Below are positions 6,509 to 12,776 of a stretch of DNA of 12,943 nt, piece by piece. Position numbers and translations under genes: made by a program. The DNA is from Streptococcus sp. GTDB taxonomy: Bacteria > Bacillota > Bacilli > Lactobacillales > Streptococcaceae. The number at the start of each line of letters is the position of its first letter. The first letter of the stretch is position 1. The DNA lies in NCBI GenBank assembly GCA_003521145.1, contig DOTL01000084.1:1-12943 (forward strand), in the 5' to 3' direction. The notes under the pieces are model-generated. The model saw only the letters and a list, made by a program, of their open reading frames with translations. It had not been told where the DNA came from and made no database searches.

Positions 6509-7445
6509 CTGGCAACTCCTTGGTGCGTGAAATGATGACCTGATAGTCCTTACGGAAGTGGTCTGCTAGGCGGTCTAGGTCTTCTTCCAGACAGAGCACC
6601 TTAACATTTGGTCCTGCATCCATAGTAAAGTAACACTGCTCACCAGAAGCACGGAGGGCCTTAACCTTATCCATAGCCTGATAAGAAGCATCCGTCAGAT
6701 ATGAAAATGGAGGGTTAGCTGTACTTGTTGTTTGGTGCATACGAAGTGCATTGGCTTCAGTGAGCTCACCGACCGCTTGGAAATCATTGTCCTTGAGATA
6801 AGCCAACATATCTTTGTAATCCTTCTCAGACTGTTTAATCCACTCTGGGAAAGAGGTTGATGTTTCGGTGCACAATTTCATACCGTCACGACTTGATACG
6901 GGTTTCTTTTGATCTGTCAAAACCAGCATAATCATGGCCAATTTGAGGTCTGTTTCAACCGGGTAAACTTCACCACTATCCTTGTCCCAGGCTACCAATG
7001 GTCCAAAGAAGGACCGTGATGACGAACCTGAAGCAAACTTAGCAATTTGAGCTAATTCAGACTGCGTTTTTCCTACTTGGAAGAGATCGTTGGCTGCTTT
7101 AACCAGGGCAGAAAGTCCTGAGGAACTTGAGGATAGACCCGCTGCTGTTGGCATGTTGTTCCAAGTTTCAATCTTGACATGTTGGTTTGGATTAGTACGG
7201 AAGAGATCTAAAACCTTACTGGCCTTGGTTATTTCTTTTTCCCCTTGGAGCTCATCATCGATATACATGACATCACCAGTCGCATCCTCAGGCAGAAAAG
7301 ATAACTTGGTTTCCGTATACATATTTTCCAAAGTCATTGAGATACTACTGGTTGAAGGAATCATACGCTCCGCATCCGCCTTACCCCAGTATTTGACAAT
7401 AGCAATATTTGCGTACGATTTGACGCTTACAGGCTTTCCATCCAC
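6501..7445 (-). CDS. mvaD: Diphosphomevalonate decarboxylase
   Basis: ATP-dependent decarboxylation of mevalonate diphosphate to isopentenyl diphosphate. The 314-residue protein contains YANIAIVKYWGKAD (11-24), the phosphate-binding loop PTAAGLSSSSSG (99-110), SGSSSRSFFGP (139-149) and the catalytic Asp in DAGPNVKVL (about 276), all characteristic of the family. The start codon is GTG at 7445-7443, 19 bases inside mvaK1, with AGGAG ten bases upstream. The resulting N-terminus MDGKPVSVKSYANIAIVKYW matches the usual streptococcal MvaD start, which supports GTG over any later codon. It overlaps mvaK2 at its end. Confidence 0.97.
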   Translation of the reverse strand: MDGKPVSVKSYANIAIVKYWGKADAERMIPSTSSISMTLENMYTETKLSFLPEDATGDVMYIDDELQGEKEITKASKVLDLFRTNPNQHVKIETWNNMPTAAGLSSSSSGLSALVKAANDLFQVGKTQSELAQIAKFASGSSSRSFFGPLVAWDKDSGEVYPVETDLKLAMIMLVLTDQKKPVSSRDGMKLCTETSTSFPEWIKQSEKDYKDMLAYLKDNDFQAVGELTEANALRMHQTTSTANPPFSYLTDASYQAMDKVKALRASGEQCYFTMDAGPNVKVLCLEEDLDRLADHFRKDYQVIISRTKELPDA

Positions 7446-8305
7446 GTGTTTACGGCTCCTTTTTCTTGAAGTTTTTTAGCAATCGTTCGGGATTGGTCTT
7501 TAGTACTTGTTAGGGCAATAATGCAACCACCCAATCCTCCACCTGACATCTTGGCTCCCAGTGCACCTTGCTCCAGAGCAGTTGCTACTAGAAGATCCGA
7601 CAAATCACAAGACACCCCTAAAGATTTAAGATGATTATGGGCTTGAGACATGAGCTGCCCAAGAAGCTTTTGATCCTTGGCTTTGAGAGCTAGTTCTGCC
7701 TTCTGACTTAATTCGCCCAGTTGGTTGAGATCTGACAAGGCATCTAAACCAATGGCCTCAACCTTTTCCACAGCCTCACGGGTATTTCCATGGATACCCG
7801 TATCAGCAATGACCAGATAGGCACCTAAATTGACCTCGATTTCCTTGAAACCGATATTACGCGTAAAGCTAATGGCTTTGTCACTCAAGCAGGTCTTTGC
7901 ATCTAAACCACTAGGTTTACTATGGGCAATGGTCTCCGCCTGATGAACTAGCATTTCCAAGGTCTCCTGGCTAAGCTCCTGATCAAAATAATCAAAGACC
8001 GCTCGAATTGCCGCAATGGCTACAGCCGCAGACGACCCCATGCCACGTTTTTCAGGGACACTAGACTTAATAGCATAGCTGATAGGCTGATTCTTGATTT
8101 CCAGATAATTAAGCGCTGAAAAAACCGATGTCGTCAAGGGATCTTGAGCCTTGAGCGTCAAGGGAGTCTCAGCCACCTGAATCTGACAGACAACCTCAAT
8201 ATCCTTAAGAGGGAGGGCAAGGGCAGGATGACCATAAACGACCGAGTGCTCCCCCATCAAAATAATCTTACTGTGGGCCTTGCCCACTCCTACTTTCTTA
8301 GTCAT
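7427..8305 (-). CDS. mvaK1: Mevalonate kinase
   Basis: First of the three ATP-dependent steps from mevalonate, giving 5-phosphomevalonate; GHMP kinase fold, cytosolic. Of its 292 residues, VGKAHSKIILMGEHSVVYG (7-25), RGMGSSAAVA (87-96), the catalytic Asp in SGLDAKT (Asp135) and KMSGGGLGGCI (about 252) are the signature elements. The start ATG is fixed because an in-frame TAA lies only two codons upstream, and MTKKVGVGKAHSK is the usual streptococcal beginning. There is no good Shine-Dalgarno sequence before it (GAGTGTGTGTAATTT). Instead its ATG overlaps the stop of a 19-codon frame as ATGA. It opens the mevalonate operon. No HMG-CoA reductase or synthase gene is in the window. Confidence 0.97.
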   Translation of the reverse strand: MTKKVGVGKAHSKIILMGEHSVVYGHPALALPLKDIEVVCQIQVAETPLTLKAQDPLTTSVFSALNYLEIKNQPISYAIKSSVPEKRGMGSSAAVAIAAIRAVFDYFDQELSQETLEMLVHQAETIAHSKPSGLDAKTCLSDKAISFTRNIGFKEIEVNLGAYLVIADTGIHGNTREAVEKVEAIGLDALSDLNQLGELSQKAELALKAKDQKLLGQLMSQAHNHLKSLGVSCDLSDLLVATALEQGALGAKMSGGGLGGCIIALTSTKDQSRTIAKKLQEKGAVNTWMESL

Positions 8306-8361
8306 AAATTACACACACTCACAGATGAATTTGCAGGCGAGTGTCTTTCTAGATTTTTCAT
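8302..8361 (-). CDS. Possible 19-codon leader ORF coupled to mvaK1 (doubtful)
   Basis: ATG at 8361-8359 opens a 19-residue frame, MKNLERHSPANSSVSVCNL, whose TGA overlaps the mvaK1 ATG as ATGA. This would allow re-initiation at mvaK1, which lacks a strong ribosome binding site. The short frame itself has no clear site either (ACTAGAAACTGT precedes it). ACACTC (8344-8339 on the minus strand) can pair with GAGTGT (8320-8315) to form a 6-bp stem close to the mvaK1 start. The overlap may be chance. The rest of the mvaK1 upstream region (8362-8465) holds no convincing -35/-10 pair; TGATAAGAT near the terminator is the nearest to an extended -10. Confidence 0.25.
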   Translation of the reverse strand: MKNLERHSPANSSVSVCNL

Positions 8362-8465
8362 ACAGTTTCTAGTGGTGACTCAAGGTCAATCAAGTATTCA
8401 AAGGAGACAAAGAGCACCAATCTAAAGAATTTTCTTATAGCACTTCTATCTTATCATCAAAGCGC

Positions 8466-8499
8466 AAAAAAAGCGACATCTAACCTAGAATGTCGCTTT
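8466..8499 (-). terminator. Strong intrinsic terminator after the reductase genes
   Basis: On the minus strand AAAGCGACAT (8499-8490) pairs perfectly with ATGTCGCTTT (8479-8470) around a 10-nt loop, followed by a run of seven T (8472-8466). It lies 12 bases after the stop of the last reductase gene and isolates this unit from the mevalonate operon. Confidence 0.92.
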
Positions 8500-8511
8500 G
8501 TATGGATGACT

Positions 8512-9543
8512 TTAATCCACCAAGAATTTTTGATCTGGTGTTTTTGAAAGGTATTTACGTTTTTGAGGCGTTAACCAAATGGCATCAAAATCAATATCAT
8601 CCGCAAAACGTGAGTTGAAATCCACAAAGAGTTTTTCTTTCTTGGTATCCCAACCACGCGCAATATCATGGAAGTAAGTGTTGTTTCTGAAGGCCGGGAT
8701 TTCGTAAAGGTCATGCGCATAGCCCCAGATATTTTCATACTCAGAGATACGTTTCTTAATCGGACCAAGATTACGGTAATAATGCGTATCAAAACGAGCC
8801 AAGGTTACGAAGAAACGGACATCACTGTCTGTCACATAGTCACCAAAGAGAAAACGATTGGTAGCTAGACGATTTTCAAGCACATCCAAAGTAGTGAAGA
8901 AATCGTCAAAAGCCTCCTCATAAGCCACAAGAGATTGAGCAAACATCATACGGTAGACCCCATTATTGATGAATGGGAAAAGAACATTGTCATTAAGATT
9001 ATCAATATCCTCACGAAGTTCTTCAGGATAAAGGTTTGGTGCCCCTTCTTTATGGAAAGGTTTGAATGCAGTCTCGAAATAATTGGTCAAACGGTGATAA
9101 TCATTATTGGCAACCGTGTAGGTATCGAGATCTACCAAGGCTGGAACGGTTGAACGTCCTGTATAGTCTGGATCCGCACGATAATAAAATTCTGCCAAAA
9201 ATTCTGCTCCTGTTTCAGGATCCTTAAGGTCTTCATCATAGACAAATTCCCAACCATATTTACGGCGTTCAGGATCCTCAGTGTAACCTACCTGATTGAC
9301 TGAGATGACATCCTCCAACCCAAGCAATTCACGAACGATAGAAGCACGATTAGACCAGTGGCAACCACGAGCCCAAAAGAGTCGGTACTTGCCTTTTTCA
9401 GCCTTAAGCTGGTCTGGGCCATTTCCAAATGGTGTTGTGAAGCGATTTGGTTGGCGTTGAAAGGCTCCTCGCTCATCAATCTCCGTCTTAGTTTCAACGG
9501 GGCGAATTTTAAGTGTAACTGGTTTAATATCTTTTTTGGCCAT
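8512..9543 (-). CDS. Glutathionyl-hydroquinone reductase-like protein (Xi-class GST family), atypical active-site motif
   Basis: A 343-residue member of the YqjG/ECM4 family: a thioredoxin-like N-terminal domain (about 25-170) and an all-helical GST C-terminal domain (about 185-310). Family enzymes reduce glutathionyl-hydroquinones through one catalytic Cys. Here that Cys is Cys61 in GCHWSNRASI, whereas the family pattern, and the neighbouring paralogue, has CPWAHR. Pro, Ala and His are replaced. Other family blocks are intact: FQRQPNRFTTPFG near 28-40, STVPALVDLDT, INNGVYR and TLARFDTHYYRNL. It follows its paralogue by 24 bases with an AAGGAG site and is the last gene of the unit. The altered motif may mean another thiol substrate or reduced activity; this cannot be told from the sequence. 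Confidence 0.88.
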   Translation of the reverse strand: MAKKDIKPVTLKIRPVETKTEIDERGAFQRQPNRFTTPFGNGPDQLKAEKGKYRLFWARGCHWSNRASIVRELLGLEDVISVNQVGYTEDPERRKYGWEFVYDEDLKDPETGAEFLAEFYYRADPDYTGRSTVPALVDLDTYTVANNDYHRLTNYFETAFKPFHKEGAPNLYPEELREDIDNLNDNVLFPFINNGVYRMMFAQSLVAYEEAFDDFFTTLDVLENRLATNRFLFGDYVTDSDVRFFVTLARFDTHYYRNLGPIKKRISEYENIWGYAHDLYEIPAFRNNTYFHDIARGWDTKKEKLFVDFNSRFADDIDFDAIWLTPQKRKYLSKTPDQKFLVD

Positions 9544-9567
9544 AACATTCTCCTTGTTCTATTCTTT

Positions 9568-10524
9568 TTACTGATACTGGCGATCAGCCCTATCCTGAGG
9601 TTCTAACCACTCATTTTCATCGGGACCCTTAGGTAAAATCTGATCTGGGTTGTCAATGGCACTTAGATGATAGTGTTTCTTAATATGATCAAACTTAGTG
9701 GTCTCACGAAAGGCTGGCAGCTGGTAGAGGTCACGAGCATATGCCCAAAGATTTGGAAAATCCACCAGTCGATTGCGGTTACAACGAAAACCGTTATAAT
9801 AAGCTGCATCAAAACGAGCCAAGGTCACGTAAAGACGAATATCTGAATCTGTTAATTGATTTCCGAACAAATAATGAGAGTGTGACAAGTGTTCTTCTAA
9901 CTCGTCCAAACGAGTAAAGAGACTATCATAAGCCTCTTCATAGGCTTCCTGACTAGTAGCAAAGCCAGCCTTATAAACACCATTATTGATATCATTGAAA
10001 ATAACTTCATTAAGGGCATCAATGTCTTTTCGTAATGACTCTGGGTACAAATCAGGAGCATCATCCTTGTGCAACTCCTTCCAGTCTGTCTCCCAAATCT
10101 TGAGGAGATTATAAAAATCGTTATTGACGACTTGACCGGTCTCAACATCAACAAGGGCAGGCACTGTATATCGCCCTTGGTAATTAGGGTCTGTCTTCAG
10201 ATAGAGCTCACTGAGATAGGCTACTCCTAGCACAGGGTCCTTTCCATCAGGATCTAAACTGAAAGCCCAATCAGTGCGTCCTAGACCAGTCGGTCTAACA
10301 GGATCAACAACACCTATGGTCAAAGCATCCTCAAGTCCTAAGAGTTTCAGTGCAATTAATTGACGATGAGCCCAAGGACAGGCATAAGAAACGATGAGAC
10401 GGTAGCGACCTTTTTCTACAGGTAGCTGCCCTTGTTCACTGCCAAAAGGGGTTAGAAATTGCGTTTTCTGCCGTTGAAAACGCCCCGAGGTATCTACCTC
10501 ACCTTTCACAAAATCTGTTACCAT
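9568..10524 (-). CDS. Glutathionyl-hydroquinone reductase (YqjG/ECM4 family)
   Basis: A 318-residue Xi-class glutathione transferase, expected to remove glutathione from glutathionyl-hydroquinones using GSH. The canonical CPWAHR motif is present (Cys49), with GRFQRQKTQFLTPFG near the N-terminus, RYTVPALVDVET, NNDFYNLL, INNGVYKAGFA and VTLARFDAAYYNGF. I place the start at ATG 10524-10522, not at the in-frame ATG 10539: the strong GGAGGA (10537-10532) lies at the right distance only for the former, and the upstream ATG has no site and overlaps that GGAGG. The chosen ATG overlaps the stop of the preceding 47-aa frame as TAATG, so translation is probably coupled. It is clearly homologous along its length to the next gene, suggesting tandem duplication and divergence. 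Confidence 0.9.
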   Translation of the reverse strand: MVTDFVKGEVDTSGRFQRQKTQFLTPFGSEQGQLPVEKGRYRLIVSYACPWAHRQLIALKLLGLEDALTIGVVDPVRPTGLGRTDWAFSLDPDGKDPVLGVAYLSELYLKTDPNYQGRYTVPALVDVETGQVVNNDFYNLLKIWETDWKELHKDDAPDLYPESLRKDIDALNEVIFNDINNGVYKAGFATSQEAYEEAYDSLFTRLDELEEHLSHSHYLFGNQLTDSDIRLYVTLARFDAAYYNGFRCNRNRLVDFPNLWAYARDLYQLPAFRETTKFDHIKKHYHLSAIDNPDQILPKGPDENEWLEPQDRADRQYQ

Positions 10525-10667
10525 TAGCGAGTCCTCCATGCATTCTCATAAGAGAGAAAAGTCATATCTTCTGCTAGATAACCGCTAATTTGCAGAGACT
10601 TCAAGTGTTTCAACTCTAGATAAGTCCCACTCTCATATTTAAATAAAGCTGTCCAAATTCTCTTCAT
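10524..10667 (-). CDS. Small ORF of 47 residues, translationally coupled to the reductase gene
   Basis: A short frame between the acetyltransferase and the reductase. ATG 10667-10665 lies one base after the acetyltransferase stop codon and 7 bases after a GGGAGG site formed by the end of that gene. It encodes MKRIWTALFKYESGTYLELK and 27 further residues ending in NAWRTR, and its TAA overlaps the next ATG as TAATG. The GGAGG that serves the reductase is inside this frame. Good initiation site, zero spacing at both ends and ordinary codon use make it likely to be translated. It has no transmembrane segment and no motif I recognise. It could be a small protein, or mainly a coupling device for the reductase. 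Confidence 0.65.
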   Translation of the reverse strand: MKRIWTALFKYESGTYLELKHLKSLQISGYLAEDMTFLSYENAWRTR

Positions 10668-10668
10668 C

Positions 10669-11154
10669 CTAATACCTCCCAATCTCACTCTCAAAACGAT
10701 AACCTTCTGGCAAAAAGAAACCTTCGTCTTCCATCCATTTCAAGCCCTCCTCTGAACCATGGCTAAAATGCGAGAAGGCTGTTTTATTGCGTCTAAAACC
10801 ATATTTTTCATAGAGAGTCAAGGTCTGTGGATGGGTGTAGAGAATAATGTTGGTCCCTTTTAACTTTTCTAGCAATAAGGTGATAATGGTATGACCCACA
10901 TGCTGACCCTGATAAGCACTATCCACAGCGACATTATAAATAGCAGACTGAGACACAAAGTCAGTCAAGGCACGACCAACGCCTATTACACGATCACCAT
11001 CCTTGATAAAAATGGTGAGGTCACTATTACGAAAGGCCTTTTCAGTGTTAGGAATATCTGTCTCCTTAGCTAGTCCAGCTGAATGAAGGACCTCAGCTAC
11101 CTCCTGAAAATTCACCTTATCCACATCCGTCTCAATCTGGTATGCAAATGCCAT
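10669..11154 (-). CDS. GNAT-family N-acetyltransferase
   Basis: A 161-residue GNAT-fold protein, probably using acetyl-CoA to acetylate an amine; substrate unknown. The core strand and loop are YNVAVDSAYQGQHVGHTII (about 83-101), followed by a helix and the late motif YTHPQTLTLYEKYGFRRNKT, typical of the family. In the pyrophosphate-binding loop the expected Q-x-x-G-x-G reads QGQHVG, with His in place of the first Gly; this may weaken acetyl-CoA binding but is tolerated in some members. The ATG is 9 bases after the lipoprotein stop, with AGGAGG overlapping that stop. Its position between a solute-binding lipoprotein and two thiol reductase homologues hints at a small-molecule substrate, but this is inference. 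Confidence 0.88.
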   Translation of the reverse strand: MAFAYQIETDVDKVNFQEVAEVLHSAGLAKETDIPNTEKAFRNSDLTIFIKDGDRVIGVGRALTDFVSQSAIYNVAVDSAYQGQHVGHTIITLLLEKLKGTNIILYTHPQTLTLYEKYGFRRNKTAFSHFSHGSEEGLKWMEDEGFFLPEGYRFESEIGRY

Positions 11155-11163
11155 CTCATCCTC

Positions 11164-12015
11164 CTATTTATCGTAACTTGGCGAATAGTCCGTACCAAAG
11201 TATTTCTCATTGATTTTTTTAGATGTCCCGTCTTCAATCACTTCTTTAAGTGCCTTATTAACATCCTTGGTCAATTGTGTTTCTTCTTTACCAAGAACGA
11301 AGTAACTATAAGGTTCTGCCATGAGGTCAGTTGAAAGACTACCTGAAATATCCTTACTTACCAAGTCAAGGTCATATTCTTTTTGATAATAGGCAAACAT
11401 CGGCTTGTCCATAACCAAGAAATCATACTTGCCGCTCTCAACGCCTTGTAACTGAGATTTGATATCTTCTGAGCTGTAGTTAAGGGCGATTTCCTTGTCT
11501 GGATTGGACTTGTTGTATTCCTCGATGGCTGTTGTTGAGTTTATGCCAGCTGATCCTACTGTCGAAAGTCCAGCCAAATCAGCCCATGTGCTAGCTTCCT
11601 TAGCCTTGCTATTACCTTTTTTAAAGATAACAACATAGGAATTTTTGAAAATTGGATCTGAGAATTGATAATTCTTCTCACGTTCCTCATTTTTAGCTAG
11701 ATTATTCACCGCAATCTGGTAACGCCCTGAGCTAAGACCCGAAAACATTGAAGCAAATTCAACCTTAGTAATCTCCAATTTATACTGTGGCAGTCTGTCA
11801 AAAACAGCCTTGAGCAATTCGATATTGTGTCCTGTCAACTTGCCATCTTCTTCAAAAGTAAAAGGTTTAGGATTTCCTCCAGTTGCTGCAATAACTGTTG
11901 TTTGTTTTTGAGCATTCTCTGTCTTAGTTGCTGAAGAATGATTACCACAAGCAACAAGCAAACCTGTTATTGCTAGTCCTAAAAAACCAAATAAAACTTT
12001 CTGTTGTATTTTCAT
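11164..12015 (-). CDS. ABC transporter solute-binding lipoprotein, amino-acid/thiol type (family 3)
   Basis: A 283-residue secreted lipoprotein. The signal peptide (KVLFGFLGLAITGLLVAC) ends in the lipobox LVAC, so Cys23 would be lipidated and hold the protein at the outer face of the membrane. Residues about 40-275 form a family 3 solute-binding domain, with GGNPKPFTFEEDGKLTGHNIEL at the start, GLSSGRYQIAVNNLAKNEERE and the late INEKYFGTDYSPSYDK. This family binds polar amino acids, cystine or glutathione. No permease or ATPase gene is adjacent, so it must work with a transporter encoded elsewhere. That, and the downstream glutathione-type reductases, fits the streptococcal GshT situation, where a free binding protein delivers glutathione to the cystine permease TcyBC. 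The ligand call is inference. GAGAGGTGACTT precedes the ATG. Confidence 0.9.
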   Translation of the reverse strand: MKIQQKVLFGFLGLAITGLLVACGNHSSATKTENAQKQTTVIAATGGNPKPFTFEEDGKLTGHNIELLKAVFDRLPQYKLEITKVEFASMFSGLSSGRYQIAVNNLAKNEEREKNYQFSDPIFKNSYVVIFKKGNSKAKEASTWADLAGLSTVGSAGINSTTAIEEYNKSNPDKEIALNYSSEDIKSQLQGVESGKYDFLVMDKPMFAYYQKEYDLDLVSKDISGSLSTDLMAEPYSYFVLGKEETQLTKDVNKALKEVIEDGTSKKINEKYFGTDYSPSYDK

Positions 12016-12043
12016 AAGTCACCTCTCAAATAATGTTGCACCT

Positions 12044-12072
12044 ATCTTAACACGAAGAAAAACACCTGCATA
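12044..12072 (-). promoter_or_regulatory. Probable promoter of the lipoprotein-reductase unit
   Basis: The minus strand reads TGTTAAGATAGG, a -10 box TAAGAT (complement of 12044-12049) with a TG extension. The -35 at 17 bases is poor (TATGCA, complement of 12067-12072), as is common with extended -10 promoters or those needing an activator. Transcription would start about 22 bases before the lipoprotein ATG. Confidence 0.5.
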
Positions 12073-12076
12073 ATCT

Positions 12077-12106
12077 AAATTTTTTATGGTTCGTTATAAA
12101 AAATTT
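12077..12106. promoter_or_regulatory. Perfect 11-bp inverted repeat, possible regulator binding site
   Basis: AAATTTTTTAT (12077-12087) and ATAAAAAATTT (12096-12106) are exact inverted copies separated by 8 bases. The centre lies about 55 bases upstream of the proposed transcription start of the lipoprotein unit, a usual place for an activator such as a LysR-type regulator. No gene ends here, so a terminator role is less likely. I cannot name the regulator. Confidence 0.45.
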
Positions 12107-12175
12107 CTATGGTCGCATACCTAGTAGTTTCAGGACTTTTAGAGTAATATATAGAAAGAAAATGGAGGTTAACGC

Positions 12176-12643
12176 ATGGTTAATTGGATGAAAATTATTG
12201 AACCCTATAGGAAAAACTTATTAAGTGATTAAAAAAAACTATTACTGATTCCTTTAGTTAAGAGCCCAGAAATGTCATATATTGAGACCTCCATTGGATG
12301 AGGATCTCAACTATTTGTTAGAGTAGTAAAAAAGATACGGCTTTATCGCCAAGGATATCGACCATTATGCAAGTCAGTTAGAGATTAGGCAAGGTAATAA
12401 CCTACTGGGAATTTTTAGTCATTTAGATGTAGTTCTTGCTGGGGCCGACTTTCATGATCTACTTTGCCATCAAGATTATCAAAAATCTGTGTTATCACCT
12501 CAGCCAACGTATCTACCTCATATTTGGTACTGATGAAGAAAATAATTGACAGGGTGTTACTTACTATTTCAAAAAAAGAGACCACGCCTGATTTCGGCAT
12601 CGTCCCCGATGGTGTCACACCTACGATTTATGCAGAGAAATAA
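12176..12643 (+). pseudogene. Decayed, truncated M20 dipeptidase gene (PepV-like)
   Basis: Remains of the N-terminal part of a zinc dipeptidase of the PepV group. ATG 12176 has a fine GGAGG site (12164-12168) and starts MVNWMKIIEPYRKNLLSD, then TAA (12230-12232). KKLLLIPLVKSPE follows in the same frame. After a frameshift, AKDIDHYASQ and LLGIFSHLDVV appear; HLDVV (12420-12434) holds a zinc ligand. IKIIKN and LIFGTDEE (GTDEE at 12525-12539) come next in another frame, then QGVTYYF and, in a third frame, TPDFGIVPDGVTPTIYAEK, ending in TAA at 12641. The expected RGSxDDKGP segment between HLDVV and IKIIK is missing, which indicates an internal deletion. Several stops, frameshifts and the lost C-terminal two thirds make activity impossible. 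The IS3-family element begins 77 bases further on. Confidence 0.82.
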
Positions 12644-12734
12644 AAAAACTCTGAAATCCCTTGGAAATCCACCTAGATTCCCTTGATAAATTACCACAGA
12701 AAAGGAATAAAAAAGAGCCTTGTAGTGACCCCCA

Positions 12735-12761
12735 AAATATAGACTTTTCAAATCTATATTT
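12735..12761 (+). repeat. Stem-loop between IS terminus and orfA
   Basis: AAATATAGA (12735-12743) and TCTATATTT (12753-12761) form a perfect 9-bp stem with a 9-nt loop, ending one base before the orfA GGAGG (12763-12767). Hairpins near the ends of IS elements can hide the ribosome binding site when transcription enters from outside, lowering transposition. That role is inferred here. Confidence 0.6.
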
Positions 12762-12776
12762 CGGAGGTCTTTTCTT

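Noticed and set aside
7090..7479. Plus-strand open frame of 129 codons opposite mvaD
   Set aside because: Antisense shadow of mvaD and the end of mvaK1; no initiation signal and no family features.
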